Origin: Rhizobiales bacterium 62-17
GTDB lineage: Bacteria > Pseudomonadota > Alphaproteobacteria > Rhizobiales > Beijerinckiaceae
DNA length: 64,000 nt
NCBI GenBank assembly: GCA_001898965.1
Contig: MKVW01000005.1
Location: forward strand, 124,001 to 188,000
Direction: 5' to 3'
Shown: piece by piece, positions 33,201 to 41,925 of the stretch
How positions within the stretch are numbered: position 1 is the first letter of the stretch
Layout: every line of letters begins with the position of its first letter
Position numbers and translations under genes: made by a program
Notes under the pieces: model-generated
Seen by the model: only the letters and a program-made list of their open reading frames with translations
What the model was told of the DNA's origin: nothing
Databases searched by the model: none

Positions 33201-36051
33201 TCTGCTCCTTCATCTCGGTGATGCGGGTCTGAGCCACTTCATCGAGCGCGCGGGTGCTGGCGGTGAGCTGTGTCGTGATGTCGGCGATGCGACGTTCGGC
33301 GATCTGCTGGAAGGCGCGAGTGCCGAGCGCGATCTTCTGCACCGCTTCGGTCGTGCGCGTTTCGGTGACTTCGGCCAGCGTGCGCGTGTTGGCGTCGATC
33401 TGCGCCGACAGCTCGGTGGTGCGCTCCTGCGCCACGTCGGCGAAGGTGCGGATGTGCTGTTCGATGGCCTGCGCGAGCTGTTCGGCGCGGGCCGTGGCGC
33501 TGCTGTCGAACTCGCGCACCTTCTCGTCGAGCAGGTTGGCGGTTTCGTTGGCGCGTTGCGACAATTGCTCGGTGAAGGCGCCGGCGTGGCCGCTGAAGGC
33601 CGCCTCGACCGCCTGGAGCTTTTCGTTGACGACGCCGGTGAAGCGATCCGAATGATCGGCGATCTGGGTCGTCAGGTTGTTGCCGTGCGACAGAACCATG
33701 TGTTCGAAGGCACGCAGGCGTTCGACCAGGGCTTCGTTGATACGGTCGCCATGCATGCCGACGGCGGCAATGGATTCGGCGGCCGTGTTCATGAAGCGGG
33801 CATGCAGATCGTTGGTGTGGCCGTCGAGCTGGTCGCGCACCAAAGCCTGGTGCTGTTCGAGGCGGATGGCGATCTCGTTGCCGGCGTTGTGGAAGAGGTC
33901 GTAAGCGGCCTGGGTGCGGTCGCTGATGATCTGGCCCATGCGGTCGCCGGTGGTGGCCAGCGCCCGCTCAAGGGTGTTGCCGTTCACATTGACGGTTTCG
34001 TCAATGCGGCTGGCAGTGGATTCGAGCGTCGCGATGAGGTGGTCGCCGCGCGAGGAAATCTTGTCGCTGATCGACGCGCCGGTTTCCTCGATCCGTTCGG
34101 CGGCTTCCTTGCCGCGGATCGAAATGTCGAAGACGAGCGCTTCGCCGGTGGTGCGCAGGCGATGGTCGACGCCATTGAGCTGTTCCGACAGGGCGCCGGT
34201 CACCTGCTGCGAGGTTTCGCTGAGCTGGCGGGTGAACTGTTCGCCGGTCTGGGTCAGATGGCCCAGGATGTTGGCGGAATGTTCGCTGATCTGGCCGACG
34301 ATGGAGTCGCCAATATTGGCGATCGAGCTCGTCACCTGTTCGGAGGAATCGGCCAGGCGCTGGCTGACGCCGTCGCCGGTTTCGGTCAGGCGCGCGACGA
34401 CATTCTCGCCGTGGCTGCCGATGTGTTCGATGACCGAATGGACCAAAGTCGAAATGGTCTCGGTGATGTGCGTCGAGGAATCGGTCAGACGCTGGGTCAC
34501 GCCATCGCCGGTCTCGGCCAGGTTGGTGACGATCGAGGTGCCGTGGCTGTTGATGCGCTCGACGACGTTTTCGCCGAGCGTCGCCAGCGAGGTGGAAATC
34601 TGCTCGGAGGATTCCGTCAGACGGCGGGCCACGCCTTCGCCGGTGTCGGCGAGATTGGTGACGATCGAGGTGCCGTGGCTGTTGATGCGCTCGACAATGT
34701 CTTCGCCGAGCGTCGCCAGCGAATTGGAAATTCGATCCGAGGATTCGCTGAGGCGGTTGGAGACACCGTCGCCCGTGTCGGTGAGGCTGGTGACGATGTT
34801 ATTGCCGTGGGTGCCGATGCGTTCGACGATGTCGGAGCCGAGGCTTGCCAGCGAGGTGGAAATCTCGCTGGAGGCGGCGGTCAGCTTCTGGGTGACGTCG
34901 TCGCCGGTGCGGCCCAGGGTGAGATTGATTTCCTCGGCCTTGCCGCCGAGCGAATTGGTGACGCGGGAACCGGCTTCGTTGACCGCGTCGGCCATTTTCA
35001 TGCCGGCGGTTTCGAGTTCGCGCGCCAGGTTTTCATGTGCGCCTTCGATGGCGGAACGCACGCGCTCGGCATTGCCGACGATGGCTTCGCGCTCGGAGGC
35101 GAGTTCGTCGACGAGAGCGCGGACGCGGCGCTCGTTGTCGGCGTGCGAGCGTTCGAGATTGGCGACCTCGGAGCGCATCACAGTTTCAAGTTCGCTGGCG
35201 CGCGCCAGCGCCCGCTCGATGCCATCGCCCATCGACGAGACTTCGCGGCGGATCGCCTGCGACAGGGTCACAACATGTTCGGCGGCGAAGGTCTCAGGCT
35301 GCGCGAGGCGGATCACCACCTGCGACATGGCATTGGCGGTGAGGCGCATCTCCTGCGCCCGGCGCACCAAGACGCTGGCGATCAGGAAGAACGCGATGGG
35401 GCCGACCGTCGCCAACGCGATCATCGCGGCGTGAACGGCCGACAGGTTGGCGAGTTCGCCGGCGCGCGACAGAGAATAGAGATAGGCCGCGGCGCCGCCG
35501 AGCCAGGCGAGCGAAGCGAGGATGGCCAAAGCAAGCGGCGTGCGGCTCGGGCGTGTCTGCAGCGATTGCAGGATCTGGCCGACCGATTGGCGATCGTCAT
35601 TGGCGGGCGCGCGTTGCGGCGAGGGGTCTGGTGTAGTCGCGCGCGGGGCCGGAGCTTCGCTGGCGGCCGGTGCGGGACGCGGCGGCGTGATTGCAATCTT
35701 CGGCGCTTCCGTCTTCGGCGGCTCGGCTTTCGGAGCCTCGACCTTGGGCGCTTCGCTTTTCTGTGCCTCGATTTTCGGGGCTTCCACCTTGGGTGGTTCT
35801 TTCGCCTTGTCCTTGGCCGGATCGGCCGTGAGTTCGTTGTCGCTGACCGAAGGCAGACGCGGCTGCGGCGTCATATCGAGGGCGAGATTGCCCACGGTCG
35901 CCGGCCCTTGCGGGGCCTGGGGATCGGGAGGCGTTTTGCTATCCTGGGGCTTGGCCGCCGTGTTTTCCGGTTCAAGACCGAGGTTCAGGGCCTGCTCGAT
36001 CGCGGACAGGGCTGCCGCTGCCGGGTCCTGGGCCTGGGGTTTCGTGGCCAT
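30226..36051 (-). CDS. Giant repetitive membrane protein, growth pole ring (GPR/RgsE)-like
   Basis: A 1,941-residue protein. The first 170 residues are disordered and Pro/Lys/Glu-rich, including five or so APK-V/I-E pentads. Two helices follow (about 173-193 and 206-229), leaving nearly all the rest on one side of the inner membrane. From about 240 to 1,620 the chain is almost wholly helical, with 44-residue repeats of two kinds. A Pro/Ala linker then leads to a compact end domain with HDVARMVDHDAVASLWDRYYRGDQ and TFDEIRRRYRDDRDF. Size and layout match the apolipoprotein-like GPR of Agrobacterium and RgsE of Sinorhizobium, which organise polar growth. ATG 36051 follows AGAGG. Confidence 0.82.
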   Translation of the reverse strand: MATKPQAQDPAAAALSAIEQALNLGLEPENTAAKPQDSKTPPDPQAPQGPATVGNLALDMTPQPRLPSVSDNELTADPAKDKAKEPPKVEAPKIEAQKSEAPKVEAPKAEPPKTEAPKIAITPPRPAPAASEAPAPRATTPDPSPQRAPANDDRQSVGQILQSLQTRPSRTPLALAILASLAWLGGAAAYLYSLSRAGELANLSAVHAAMIALATVGPIAFFLIASVLVRRAQEMRLTANAMSQVVIRLAQPETFAAEHVVTLSQAIRREVSSMGDGIERALARASELETVMRSEVANLERSHADNERRVRALVDELASEREAIVGNAERVRSAIEGAHENLARELETAGMKMADAVNEAGSRVTNSLGGKAEEINLTLGRTGDDVTQKLTAASSEISTSLASLGSDIVERIGTHGNNIVTSLTDTGDGVSNRLSESSDRISNSLATLGEDIVERINSHGTSIVTNLADTGEGVARRLTESSEQISTSLATLGENVVERINSHGTSIVTNLAETGDGVTQRLTDSSTHITETISTLVHSVIEHIGSHGENVVARLTETGDGVSQRLADSSEQVTSSIANIGDSIVGQISEHSANILGHLTQTGEQFTRQLSETSQQVTGALSEQLNGVDHRLRTTGEALVFDISIRGKEAAERIEETGASISDKISSRGDHLIATLESTASRIDETVNVNGNTLERALATTGDRMGQIISDRTQAAYDLFHNAGNEIAIRLEQHQALVRDQLDGHTNDLHARFMNTAAESIAAVGMHGDRINEALVERLRAFEHMVLSHGNNLTTQIADHSDRFTGVVNEKLQAVEAAFSGHAGAFTEQLSQRANETANLLDEKVREFDSSATARAEQLAQAIEQHIRTFADVAQERTTELSAQIDANTRTLAEVTETRTTEAVQKIALGTRAFQQIAERRIADITTQLTASTRALDEVAQTRITEMKEQMESSTSVLEQVAQNHTRGILERIETTARSLDEVAQSRIGQMRENLLSSTSALEQVAQDHTRDIVERIEASTRALDEVAQTRIGELTSQLQTGIGELTSQLQSSTGEFASQLQSSTGALEQFAQSHTRDIVERIEASTRALDGVAQTRIGELTSQLMSSTSALEQVTQNHARDIVERIEATTRALDEVARTRIGDMTVQLQSSTAALEEVAQSRTYHIVEQIEAATRSLEQLAHARTQDLVAQLQTGTDALGAMAQLRLAELSTGLDERTKSFDELASRRTNEIVAALDQQIRAYEDKATAKSMQVSGTLEGIITKIDTSLDARARAINETLARNALEVARVVSEGAKEINAALDPRVVDESLAARVREINELLAERAKDLHETLSGRSTELHTLFDSKGPMLVELLSARGSEIARQVSEAGELVSMTIDQRGAAIIDGLNERQVQIADAIDRSSTGLRSVIEASASGSIASLVNASDKIKSEMSTVLNALSKANGSLDNILGNAGENLSTVESALTNRVREFQTALATISTQVMTLNNSAAQTMENADQLATRLDKQNTDLAASAGELARTQLQLDQTLESRQKALDHLLHMVHTRTDDFDAVTRSFTSLVEEAFKKAEFRAREIGALLNNETQAVTNLIGQQFEQVRDTTGKERERTAAALRAAYEQANTEMGNIFGSSIERFKEATGQMRNMASEIQREINSTREELKRGALELPREAAEQTSAMRRVIAEQIKALNELTDIVTRSGRAYDIAEPRRAAEPAARPAEPAPAARTEPMRMETTRPTLPRPSAPAPAAPTPREEPAPRPRPSQAATTVTPPAPARPAAPAAENRGNNTGWLSDLLARASRDETPAPTPAPAARPAAPAPAPRIPQRPADSLDAISHDVARMVDHDAVASLWDRYYRGDQNIFSRRLYTAAGQQTFDEIRRRYRDDRDFHETVDRYMQEFERLLTEVGRDDRDGTMTRSYLTSDTGKVYTMFAHASERYEAI
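32475..33201 (-). repeat. 44-residue (132-bp) protein repeats, type B, within GPR-like gene
   Basis: Consecutive units of the type STSALEQVAQxHTRDIVERI...TRALDEVAQTRIGEL recur with a 44-residue spacing, about five to six times. 44 is four times 11, the hendecad period of long straight coiled coils. Units differ mostly at polar positions. Confidence 0.85.
32854..32952 (-). repeat. Three 33-bp tandem units inside the GPR-like gene
   Basis: Three near-identical 33-bp units (32854-32886, 32887-32919, 32920-32952) encode 11-residue blocks: STGEFASQLQS-type and GIGELTSQLQ-type. They interrupt the 44-residue register with extra hendecads and remain in frame. Confidence 0.9.
34195..34865 (-). repeat. 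44-residue (132-bp) protein repeats, type A, within GPR-like gene
   Basis: Units such as SLATLGEDIVERINSHGTSIV followed by TNLADTGEGVARRLTESSEQ recur five times with exact 132-bp spacing; for example GATCGAGGTGCCGTGGCTGT begins at 34531 and again at 34663. Two neighbouring units are nearly identical at DNA level, a sign of recent duplication or gene conversion. Confidence 0.88.
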
Positions 36052-36142
36052 TCTGCTGCCTCTCGCTTCGCATCCAAACGGCTTTCCAGCCGTGCGCATG
36101 CGCAAGGTTCACCGATGGGCCTCGGAACTCTACGCAAACGCA

Positions 36143-36228
36143 TTAACCAATTGGTAATCTACCGCGCCGGGGCACGGAATGAAACCAGTGCGGTCACGGA
36201 ATGGTAAACAGCGTTAACGCGCCTTTTA
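36143..36228. promoter_or_regulatory. Two CtrA-like sites between the GPR-like and Hpt genes
   Basis: TTAA-CCAATTG-GTAA (36143-36157) and TTAA-CGCGCCT-TTTA (36214-36228) each match seven of the eight defined bases of the CtrA consensus TTAA-N7-TTAA. They lie in the 272-base divergent region. The first also contains the palindrome ACCAATTGGT. CtrA binding is inferred. Confidence 0.45.
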
Positions 36229-36323
36229 CTTACCTGGCTAACACTTGCCATGATTGGTGCCGATATATCCGTCAGGCTGGCCCCGGAGCACCATCGGGAA
36301 TGGTTCGGCCAAAGCGATTTCAG

Positions 36324-36728
36324 ATGGATAGTGCCATGAATGTTGCAGCGCTGCGTAAACCGGAGATCGGTGTGGACCAGGGGGAAGGACGGCCGATCGA
36401 CCTTGTCCATCTGGCGCGCCAGACCCTCGGCGATCGGGCTCTCGAGGTCGAACTGCTGCAACTGTTCGATAAGCAGGCCGCCCAGATCATCACCCGTTTG
36501 GCAGGCGATACCGGCAACCCGGAGCGGCGCTGGCGGCAGGATCTGGCCCATACCCTCAAGGGTTCAGCCCGCGCGATCGGCGCCGGTCAGGTCGCCAATG
36601 CTGCGCAACACTATGAAAACGTTCTGGCTTCGACCCGCGATGAAGCCGAGATCACCACCGCGCGCGAGGCGCTGGTGACCGCCGTCGACCTCGCTCGGCA
36701 GGCGATTCGCCGCCTTCTGGCCGATTGA
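36324..36728 (+). CDS. Histidine phosphotransfer (Hpt) domain protein
   Basis: A protein of about 134 residues made of a single four-helix Hpt domain. The phosphorylatable His is H76 in LAHTLKGSARAIGAGQVA; preceding IDLVHLARQTLGDRALEVELLQLF is the usual first helix. Hpt proteins relay phosphate between receiver domains in multistep phosphorelays. No kinase is adjacent. ATG 36324 or 36336 are both possible; neither has a strong ribosome site. It is divergent from the GPR-like gene. Confidence 0.85.
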   Translation: MDSAMNVAALRKPEIGVDQGEGRPIDLVHLARQTLGDRALEVELLQLFDKQAAQIITRLAGDTGNPERRWRQDLAHTLKGSARAIGAGQVANAAQHYENVLASTRDEAEITTAREALVTAVDLARQAIRRLLAD

Positions 36729-36763
36729 TCGCACGGGCTATCCGCTCTCTTTCATTTGAATAG

Positions 36764-37168
<405 letters not shown>

Positions 37169-37206
37169 GGCGATCGGCGCCGCCGATTGTACGCATCTCC
37201 CGCGTG

Positions 37207-37222
37207 ATAAATTATAATTTAT
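37207..37222. promoter_or_regulatory. 16-bp perfect AT palindrome upstream of ferredoxin reductase gene
   Basis: ATAAATTATAATTTAT is its own reverse complement and lies 105 bases before the reductase start in an otherwise GC-rich region. It contains TATAAT. It could be an operator, a promoter -10 region, or both. Confidence 0.45.
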
Positions 37223-37224
37223 AG

Positions 37225-38364
<1,140 letters not shown>

Positions 38365-38406
38365 AGGCTCGGTGTCATCAAGTTGGGTGAATGCGCCGCA
38401 ACCTTC

Positions 38407-38448
38407 GTGTCATCCCGGATCGCGCCGGTGGCGCGTCCGGGATGACAC
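38407..38448. repeat. Interspersed palindrome (RPE-like), compact copy 3
   Basis: GTGTCATCCCGGA (38407-38419) and TCCGGGATGACAC (38436-38448) with inner GCGCC/GGCGC form a nearly continuous 42-base hairpin. It uses the same arm sequence as the copies at 2596 and 13280 but lacks their long loop. It separates two convergent genes and may act as a terminator. Confidence 0.88.
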
Positions 38449-38453
38449 CGAGA

Positions 38454-39719
38454 TCACGCGAACCGGCGTTGCGCATCGAGGCCAAGGCCGCGACCGACGG
38501 CGCCGAACATGTCGCCGGAGGCGAGATCGGTGCGCTTAAGTAGCCGCGACACTTCCTTTTGCACCGCGGGCATCAGCGAACTGCCGCCGGTCATGAAGAC
38601 CGTGTCGACCTGGTTGGGTTTCAAGCCGGCATCGGCAAGCGTTTGCGAAATCGTTTCGACGATGCGCTTGACGCCGGGCGCCACCGCCTTGGCGACACCC
38701 GAACGATTCAGGGGAATACGCAGCTCCGGCACGAAGCGATGCAGATCGACGACGGTTTGCGCGTTTTCCGTGAGATCGATCTTCGCGCGTTCCACTGTTT
38801 CGATCAGCCGATGGCCGTCATGCTGTTCGAGAACATGTAGCAGCCGGTCGAACTTGTCGCGCTCTTGCGCTTCGCGCCGCAGCGCCCGCACCGTCGCCAA
38901 GGTCGTCTGGCTGTAGAGGAAGTTGATCTGCGACCAGGTCGACAGATCGAGGAACAGCGCGCGCGGCACTTCCAGCTCTTTCTCGCCATAGGTCGAGCCC
39001 AGGCCGAAATGCGGCATCACATAGTGCATCGACAGCATGCGATCGAAGTCGGTGCCGCCGATGCGAATGCCGCGATTGGCGAGAATGTCGTCGCTGCGAT
39101 CGGATTTGCGGGCGCGTTCCGGCGAGACGCGGACCACCGAAAAGTCGGCCGTGCCGCCGCCGATGTCGACGATCAGAACCAGTTCCTCGGCTGTCACGCC
39201 GCTTTCATATTCGAGCGCGGCGGCGATCGGCTCATATTGAAAGCCGATATGTTTGAAGCCGCGCTTGCGCGTCGCCGCTTCGAGATCGTCCTGGGCTTGC
39301 CGGTCGGCGCCTGCATCGCCTTCGATGAATTGCACGGGCCGGCCGAGCACGACGGCCTCGATCTCTTCCCCCGCGCAATCCTCGCCGCGCGCTTTGAGAT
39401 GGCCGATGAACAGGCCAAGCACATCGGAGAGCGCGAGGTTCTGCTTGTGCAGCCGTGTCTTCTCGTGAAACAGGCCATAGCCGAGAATGCTTTTAAGGGC
39501 GCGCATCAACCGGCCTGGTTCGTGATCGGTATAATCCTGGATGGCGCGGCGGCCGAACAACGGTCCTTCGGCGAAGCTGAAGAAAATCGCGCTGGGGATT
39601 GTCAGTTGCGTGCCTTCGACGGGCGCCAACACGATGTCGTTGCCCTTGCGCACCGCGACCGTCGAATTGGACGTGCCGAAATCGATACCGCAATAGCGCG
39701 GCTGCGCCATCTTCGTCAT
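38454..39719 (-). CDS. Hsp70-family ATPase (YegD-like), no substrate-binding domain
   Basis: A 421-residue protein consisting of the actin-like ATPase domain: CGIDFGTSNSTVAV, LGRPVQF, VLIVDIGGGTADFSVV and VFMTGGSSLMPAVQ. The usual DnaK substrate-binding domain is missing; length and motifs fit the YegD group of divergent Hsp70s. The function is not established; such proteins are presumed ATP-dependent chaperone-like factors. ATG 39719 (MTKMAQPRYCG) is chosen over the open frame to 39869; GGGTGA lies upstream. Confidence 0.88.
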   Translation of the reverse strand: MTKMAQPRYCGIDFGTSNSTVAVRKGNDIVLAPVEGTQLTIPSAIFFSFAEGPLFGRRAIQDYTDHEPGRLMRALKSILGYGLFHEKTRLHKQNLALSDVLGLFIGHLKARGEDCAGEEIEAVVLGRPVQFIEGDAGADRQAQDDLEAATRKRGFKHIGFQYEPIAAALEYESGVTAEELVLIVDIGGGTADFSVVRVSPERARKSDRSDDILANRGIRIGGTDFDRMLSMHYVMPHFGLGSTYGEKELEVPRALFLDLSTWSQINFLYSQTTLATVRALRREAQERDKFDRLLHVLEQHDGHRLIETVERAKIDLTENAQTVVDLHRFVPELRIPLNRSGVAKAVAPGVKRIVETISQTLADAGLKPNQVDTVFMTGGSSLMPAVQKEVSRLLKRTDLASGDMFGAVGRGLGLDAQRRFA

Positions 39720-39881
39720 GATCACCCGAATGGCTGTTGCAGGCGCGCTGTTGCTCAGGCGTCGCCGCGAGAAGGACCGAATGCCAGTTCGGGCGCAGCG
39801 TGAGGTGCGCATGAGAACAGGCATCGCAAAAGGAGGGCAGGCTGTAGCCGATAGGCGGCGGTTTGACAACTTGGCTGCCCG

Positions 39882-40553
39882 TTAGGGGCCATCGTTGGGG
39901 GTGGTTTGCGGCCAGCGTTGCAGAGCTGCATGACCGGCTTCGGTCAGGATGTAAATGCCGCGTTCGGCGCGGTCGAACCAGCCGTAATAATTGTCACGCA
40001 GGATCTGCGCGGCTTTCGGTGCATTGGGTCGCAGGTCACGCGGTCGCAAAGGGCCGGCGACCAAAGCGGCCGCGCAGGCCAGGGCTTCCTGCCGGTAGGC
40101 CGTCATCACCGGCGCGCGGGTGCTGCCGCCGACGGCGGGATCGCCGCGCCGGCGCCGATGTTCCGCGACGAGCCGGCTGCGCTTGCGCGTGTCCTTGCGC
40201 GGCATGGGCGCGTCAGGGCTGACGATGACGCTGACGTCGCCCATTTCAGAGACGCCGAGCATGCCGAAGCCGAGCCGGCGGCAGAGGTTGCGGAAACGCT
40301 TGTCGCTTTCGCGGCCATTGCCGCGCCGGGAGATGCGGGCGGCGAGCCAGACTTCATCGGCGGCCGCGGCGCGATCGACCGCCTGCAGCACCAGTTCGAG
40401 GTTGAACGACAGTTTCATCTCGCCGATGACGACCAGCGGCGGCTCGCCCTCCTTCAGGGCGACCAGATCGCAATTGCCGATCTCGCCTTTGACCATAAAA
40501 CCCTGGTCTTCGAGAAAGCGCTTGATGGGCAGATAGAGCGACGTCTCGGGCAC
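39882..40553 (-). CDS. DUF2161 protein, PD-(D/E)XK nuclease-like
   Basis: A 223-residue soluble protein opening MPETSLYLPIKRFLEDQGFMVKGEIGNCDLVAL, the standard start of DUF2161. The core GNCDLVAL...PLVVIGEMKLSF has the D-x(n)-E-x-K pattern of PD-(D/E)XK nucleases. A basic middle section (RKDTRKRSRLVAEHRRRRGD) and a winged-helix-like C-terminal part follow. The activity is unknown; DNA or RNA cleavage or binding is a fold-based inference. Same strand as the Hsp70-like gene, 162 bases ahead of it. Confidence 0.85.
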   Translation of the reverse strand: MPETSLYLPIKRFLEDQGFMVKGEIGNCDLVALKEGEPPLVVIGEMKLSFNLELVLQAVDRAAAADEVWLAARISRRGNGRESDKRFRNLCRRLGFGMLGVSEMGDVSVIVSPDAPMPRKDTRKRSRLVAEHRRRRGDPAVGGSTRAPVMTAYRQEALACAAALVAGPLRPRDLRPNAPKAAQILRDNYYGWFDRAERGIYILTEAGHAALQRWPQTTPNDGP

Positions 40554-40641
40554 CGGCAGACCATGCGATCAGTGATGAAAGCCGGCGAGGCTCGCGAATC
40601 ACCGGCGCACAGAAAATATCATGCCAATCGATGGAAGATGC

Positions 40642-41742
40642 TTACGAGGCGCGGGCGCTGCGGAAACGGCGGCGTTCCTGGCCGGTCGGCAATACAACCG
40701 GCGGTGGCACGGCGTTCATCATATCGGAGGTGAACACGCGGAACGTGTCCCGGCCGCCGGCTTTCGCCGCATAGAGGGCGGCGTCGGCCTGGGTGAACAG
40801 CTCGCTGACCTGACGTGTGCCGATACGGGCGATGCCGACCGAGGCACCCATCTTGAACGACCACAGGCTGCGTTGGATCGGCTGACGGATTGCCGCGACG
40901 ATCCGCTCGGCCGTCATTTCGACAGCGCGGTCGCTCAAGCCGGCGTCGAGCAGAACGGCGAATTCGTCGCCGCCGATCCGCGCCACCAGGCGGGCGCTGG
41001 CGCAGACGGTTTGCAGGCGCTGGGCGGCTTCTTTCAGACATTCGTCGCCCAGCGCATGGCCGAATTGATCGTTGATCTGTTTGAAGCCATCGAGGTCGAT
41101 CAACAGCAGGGCGCTGAAGGGCGCCGGCGCCGCTTCGTCCTTGCCGAGGGTTTCCAGATGCGCCTGAAAGGTCGTGCGGTTGGCAAGGCCGGTCATGACG
41201 TCGAATTCGGCGAGATGGCGCAGGCGATCGGAGAGGATCTTTTCTTCGGTCACGTCCTGTTTCATGCCGAAGATGCGTACCGGCGCGCCATTCTCGCATT
41301 CGACGGTGGCGGTGATCCGGATCCAGCGGTGCCGTCCCTTGGCGGTGATGATTTCCGCATCGAGGCTGAAACCGCCCCGTTCGGCTATGGCGCGGCCACG
41401 CCGTTCATGCAGCAGGCGCAAGGATTCGGGCGTGTAGAATGTCAGCAGGTTCTGGCGGTCGAGCGGCGCGCCGCGGGGAATGTCGAAAAGGTCGTAGACC
41501 TGATCTGTCCAGGTCAAGGCTTCGTCGGCGAGATCGCATTCCCATACGCCAATGCGGGCGGCCTCCGAGGCGCGATCGAAGATTTTGCGGCTATGAGCTA
41601 AGGCGGCTGATTGTTCGCGAATGAACTGTTGCTGTGCTTCCAATTCGGCACGCAAACGGGAGATCGTCGCGGTCACGTCTTGCCGGCGGTTTTCGCCAAG
41701 TCTATCAGGCCAAGTTTGATCGGGCCTTGGGGCAATGGACAT
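40642..41742 (-). CDS. PAS-GGDEF diguanylate cyclase
   Basis: A 366-residue cytoplasmic protein: a short coiled coil (about 25-55), a PAS domain (about 58-165; IGVWECDLADEALTWTDQVYDLF) and a GGDEF domain with the catalytic loop RIGGDEF at 255-261 and DVMTGLANRTTF, LIDLDGFKQIND. It should make cyclic di-GMP from GTP. The inhibitory RxxD site that normally sits five residues before GGDEF is missing (A-S-A-R there), so product inhibition through that site is unlikely. No membrane helix. Confidence 0.92.
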   Translation of the reverse strand: MSIAPRPDQTWPDRLGENRRQDVTATISRLRAELEAQQQFIREQSAALAHSRKIFDRASEAARIGVWECDLADEALTWTDQVYDLFDIPRGAPLDRQNLLTFYTPESLRLLHERRGRAIAERGGFSLDAEIITAKGRHRWIRITATVECENGAPVRIFGMKQDVTEEKILSDRLRHLAEFDVMTGLANRTTFQAHLETLGKDEAAPAPFSALLLIDLDGFKQINDQFGHALGDECLKEAAQRLQTVCASARLVARIGGDEFAVLLDAGLSDRAVEMTAERIVAAIRQPIQRSLWSFKMGASVGIARIGTRQVSELFTQADAALYAAKAGGRDTFRVFTSDMMNAVPPPVVLPTGQERRRFRSARAS

Positions 41743-41925
41743 AGATCAGGGCTCGATAGCTGTGAGCAAGTGTTCGCGACGATAGACCAGGAGCCTTAAC
41801 GCTTCCTGCGCTGCGCAGCAGAAATCCACAATTTCAGCTATTTCTCAAGCGCGCTCACGGCAATTGTGAGACTGCGTGATGGGAAATTTCATGGCAATCG
41901 GTTGTGGGCCAACTAGACTATTTCC

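Noticed and set aside
30500-36000. Regular repeats that might suggest a CRISPR or satellite array
   Set aside because: The periods are multiples of 33 bp, stay in one reading frame and encode helical repeats; there are no spacer-like unique segments.
30208-36207. A 1,999-codon open frame on the plus strand across the whole GPR-like gene
   Set aside because: It is the antisense shadow of a repetitive high-GC gene; its translation is Gly/Arg/Asp/Ala-rich, has no domain, and the minus-strand frame has helices, membrane segments and a ribosome site.
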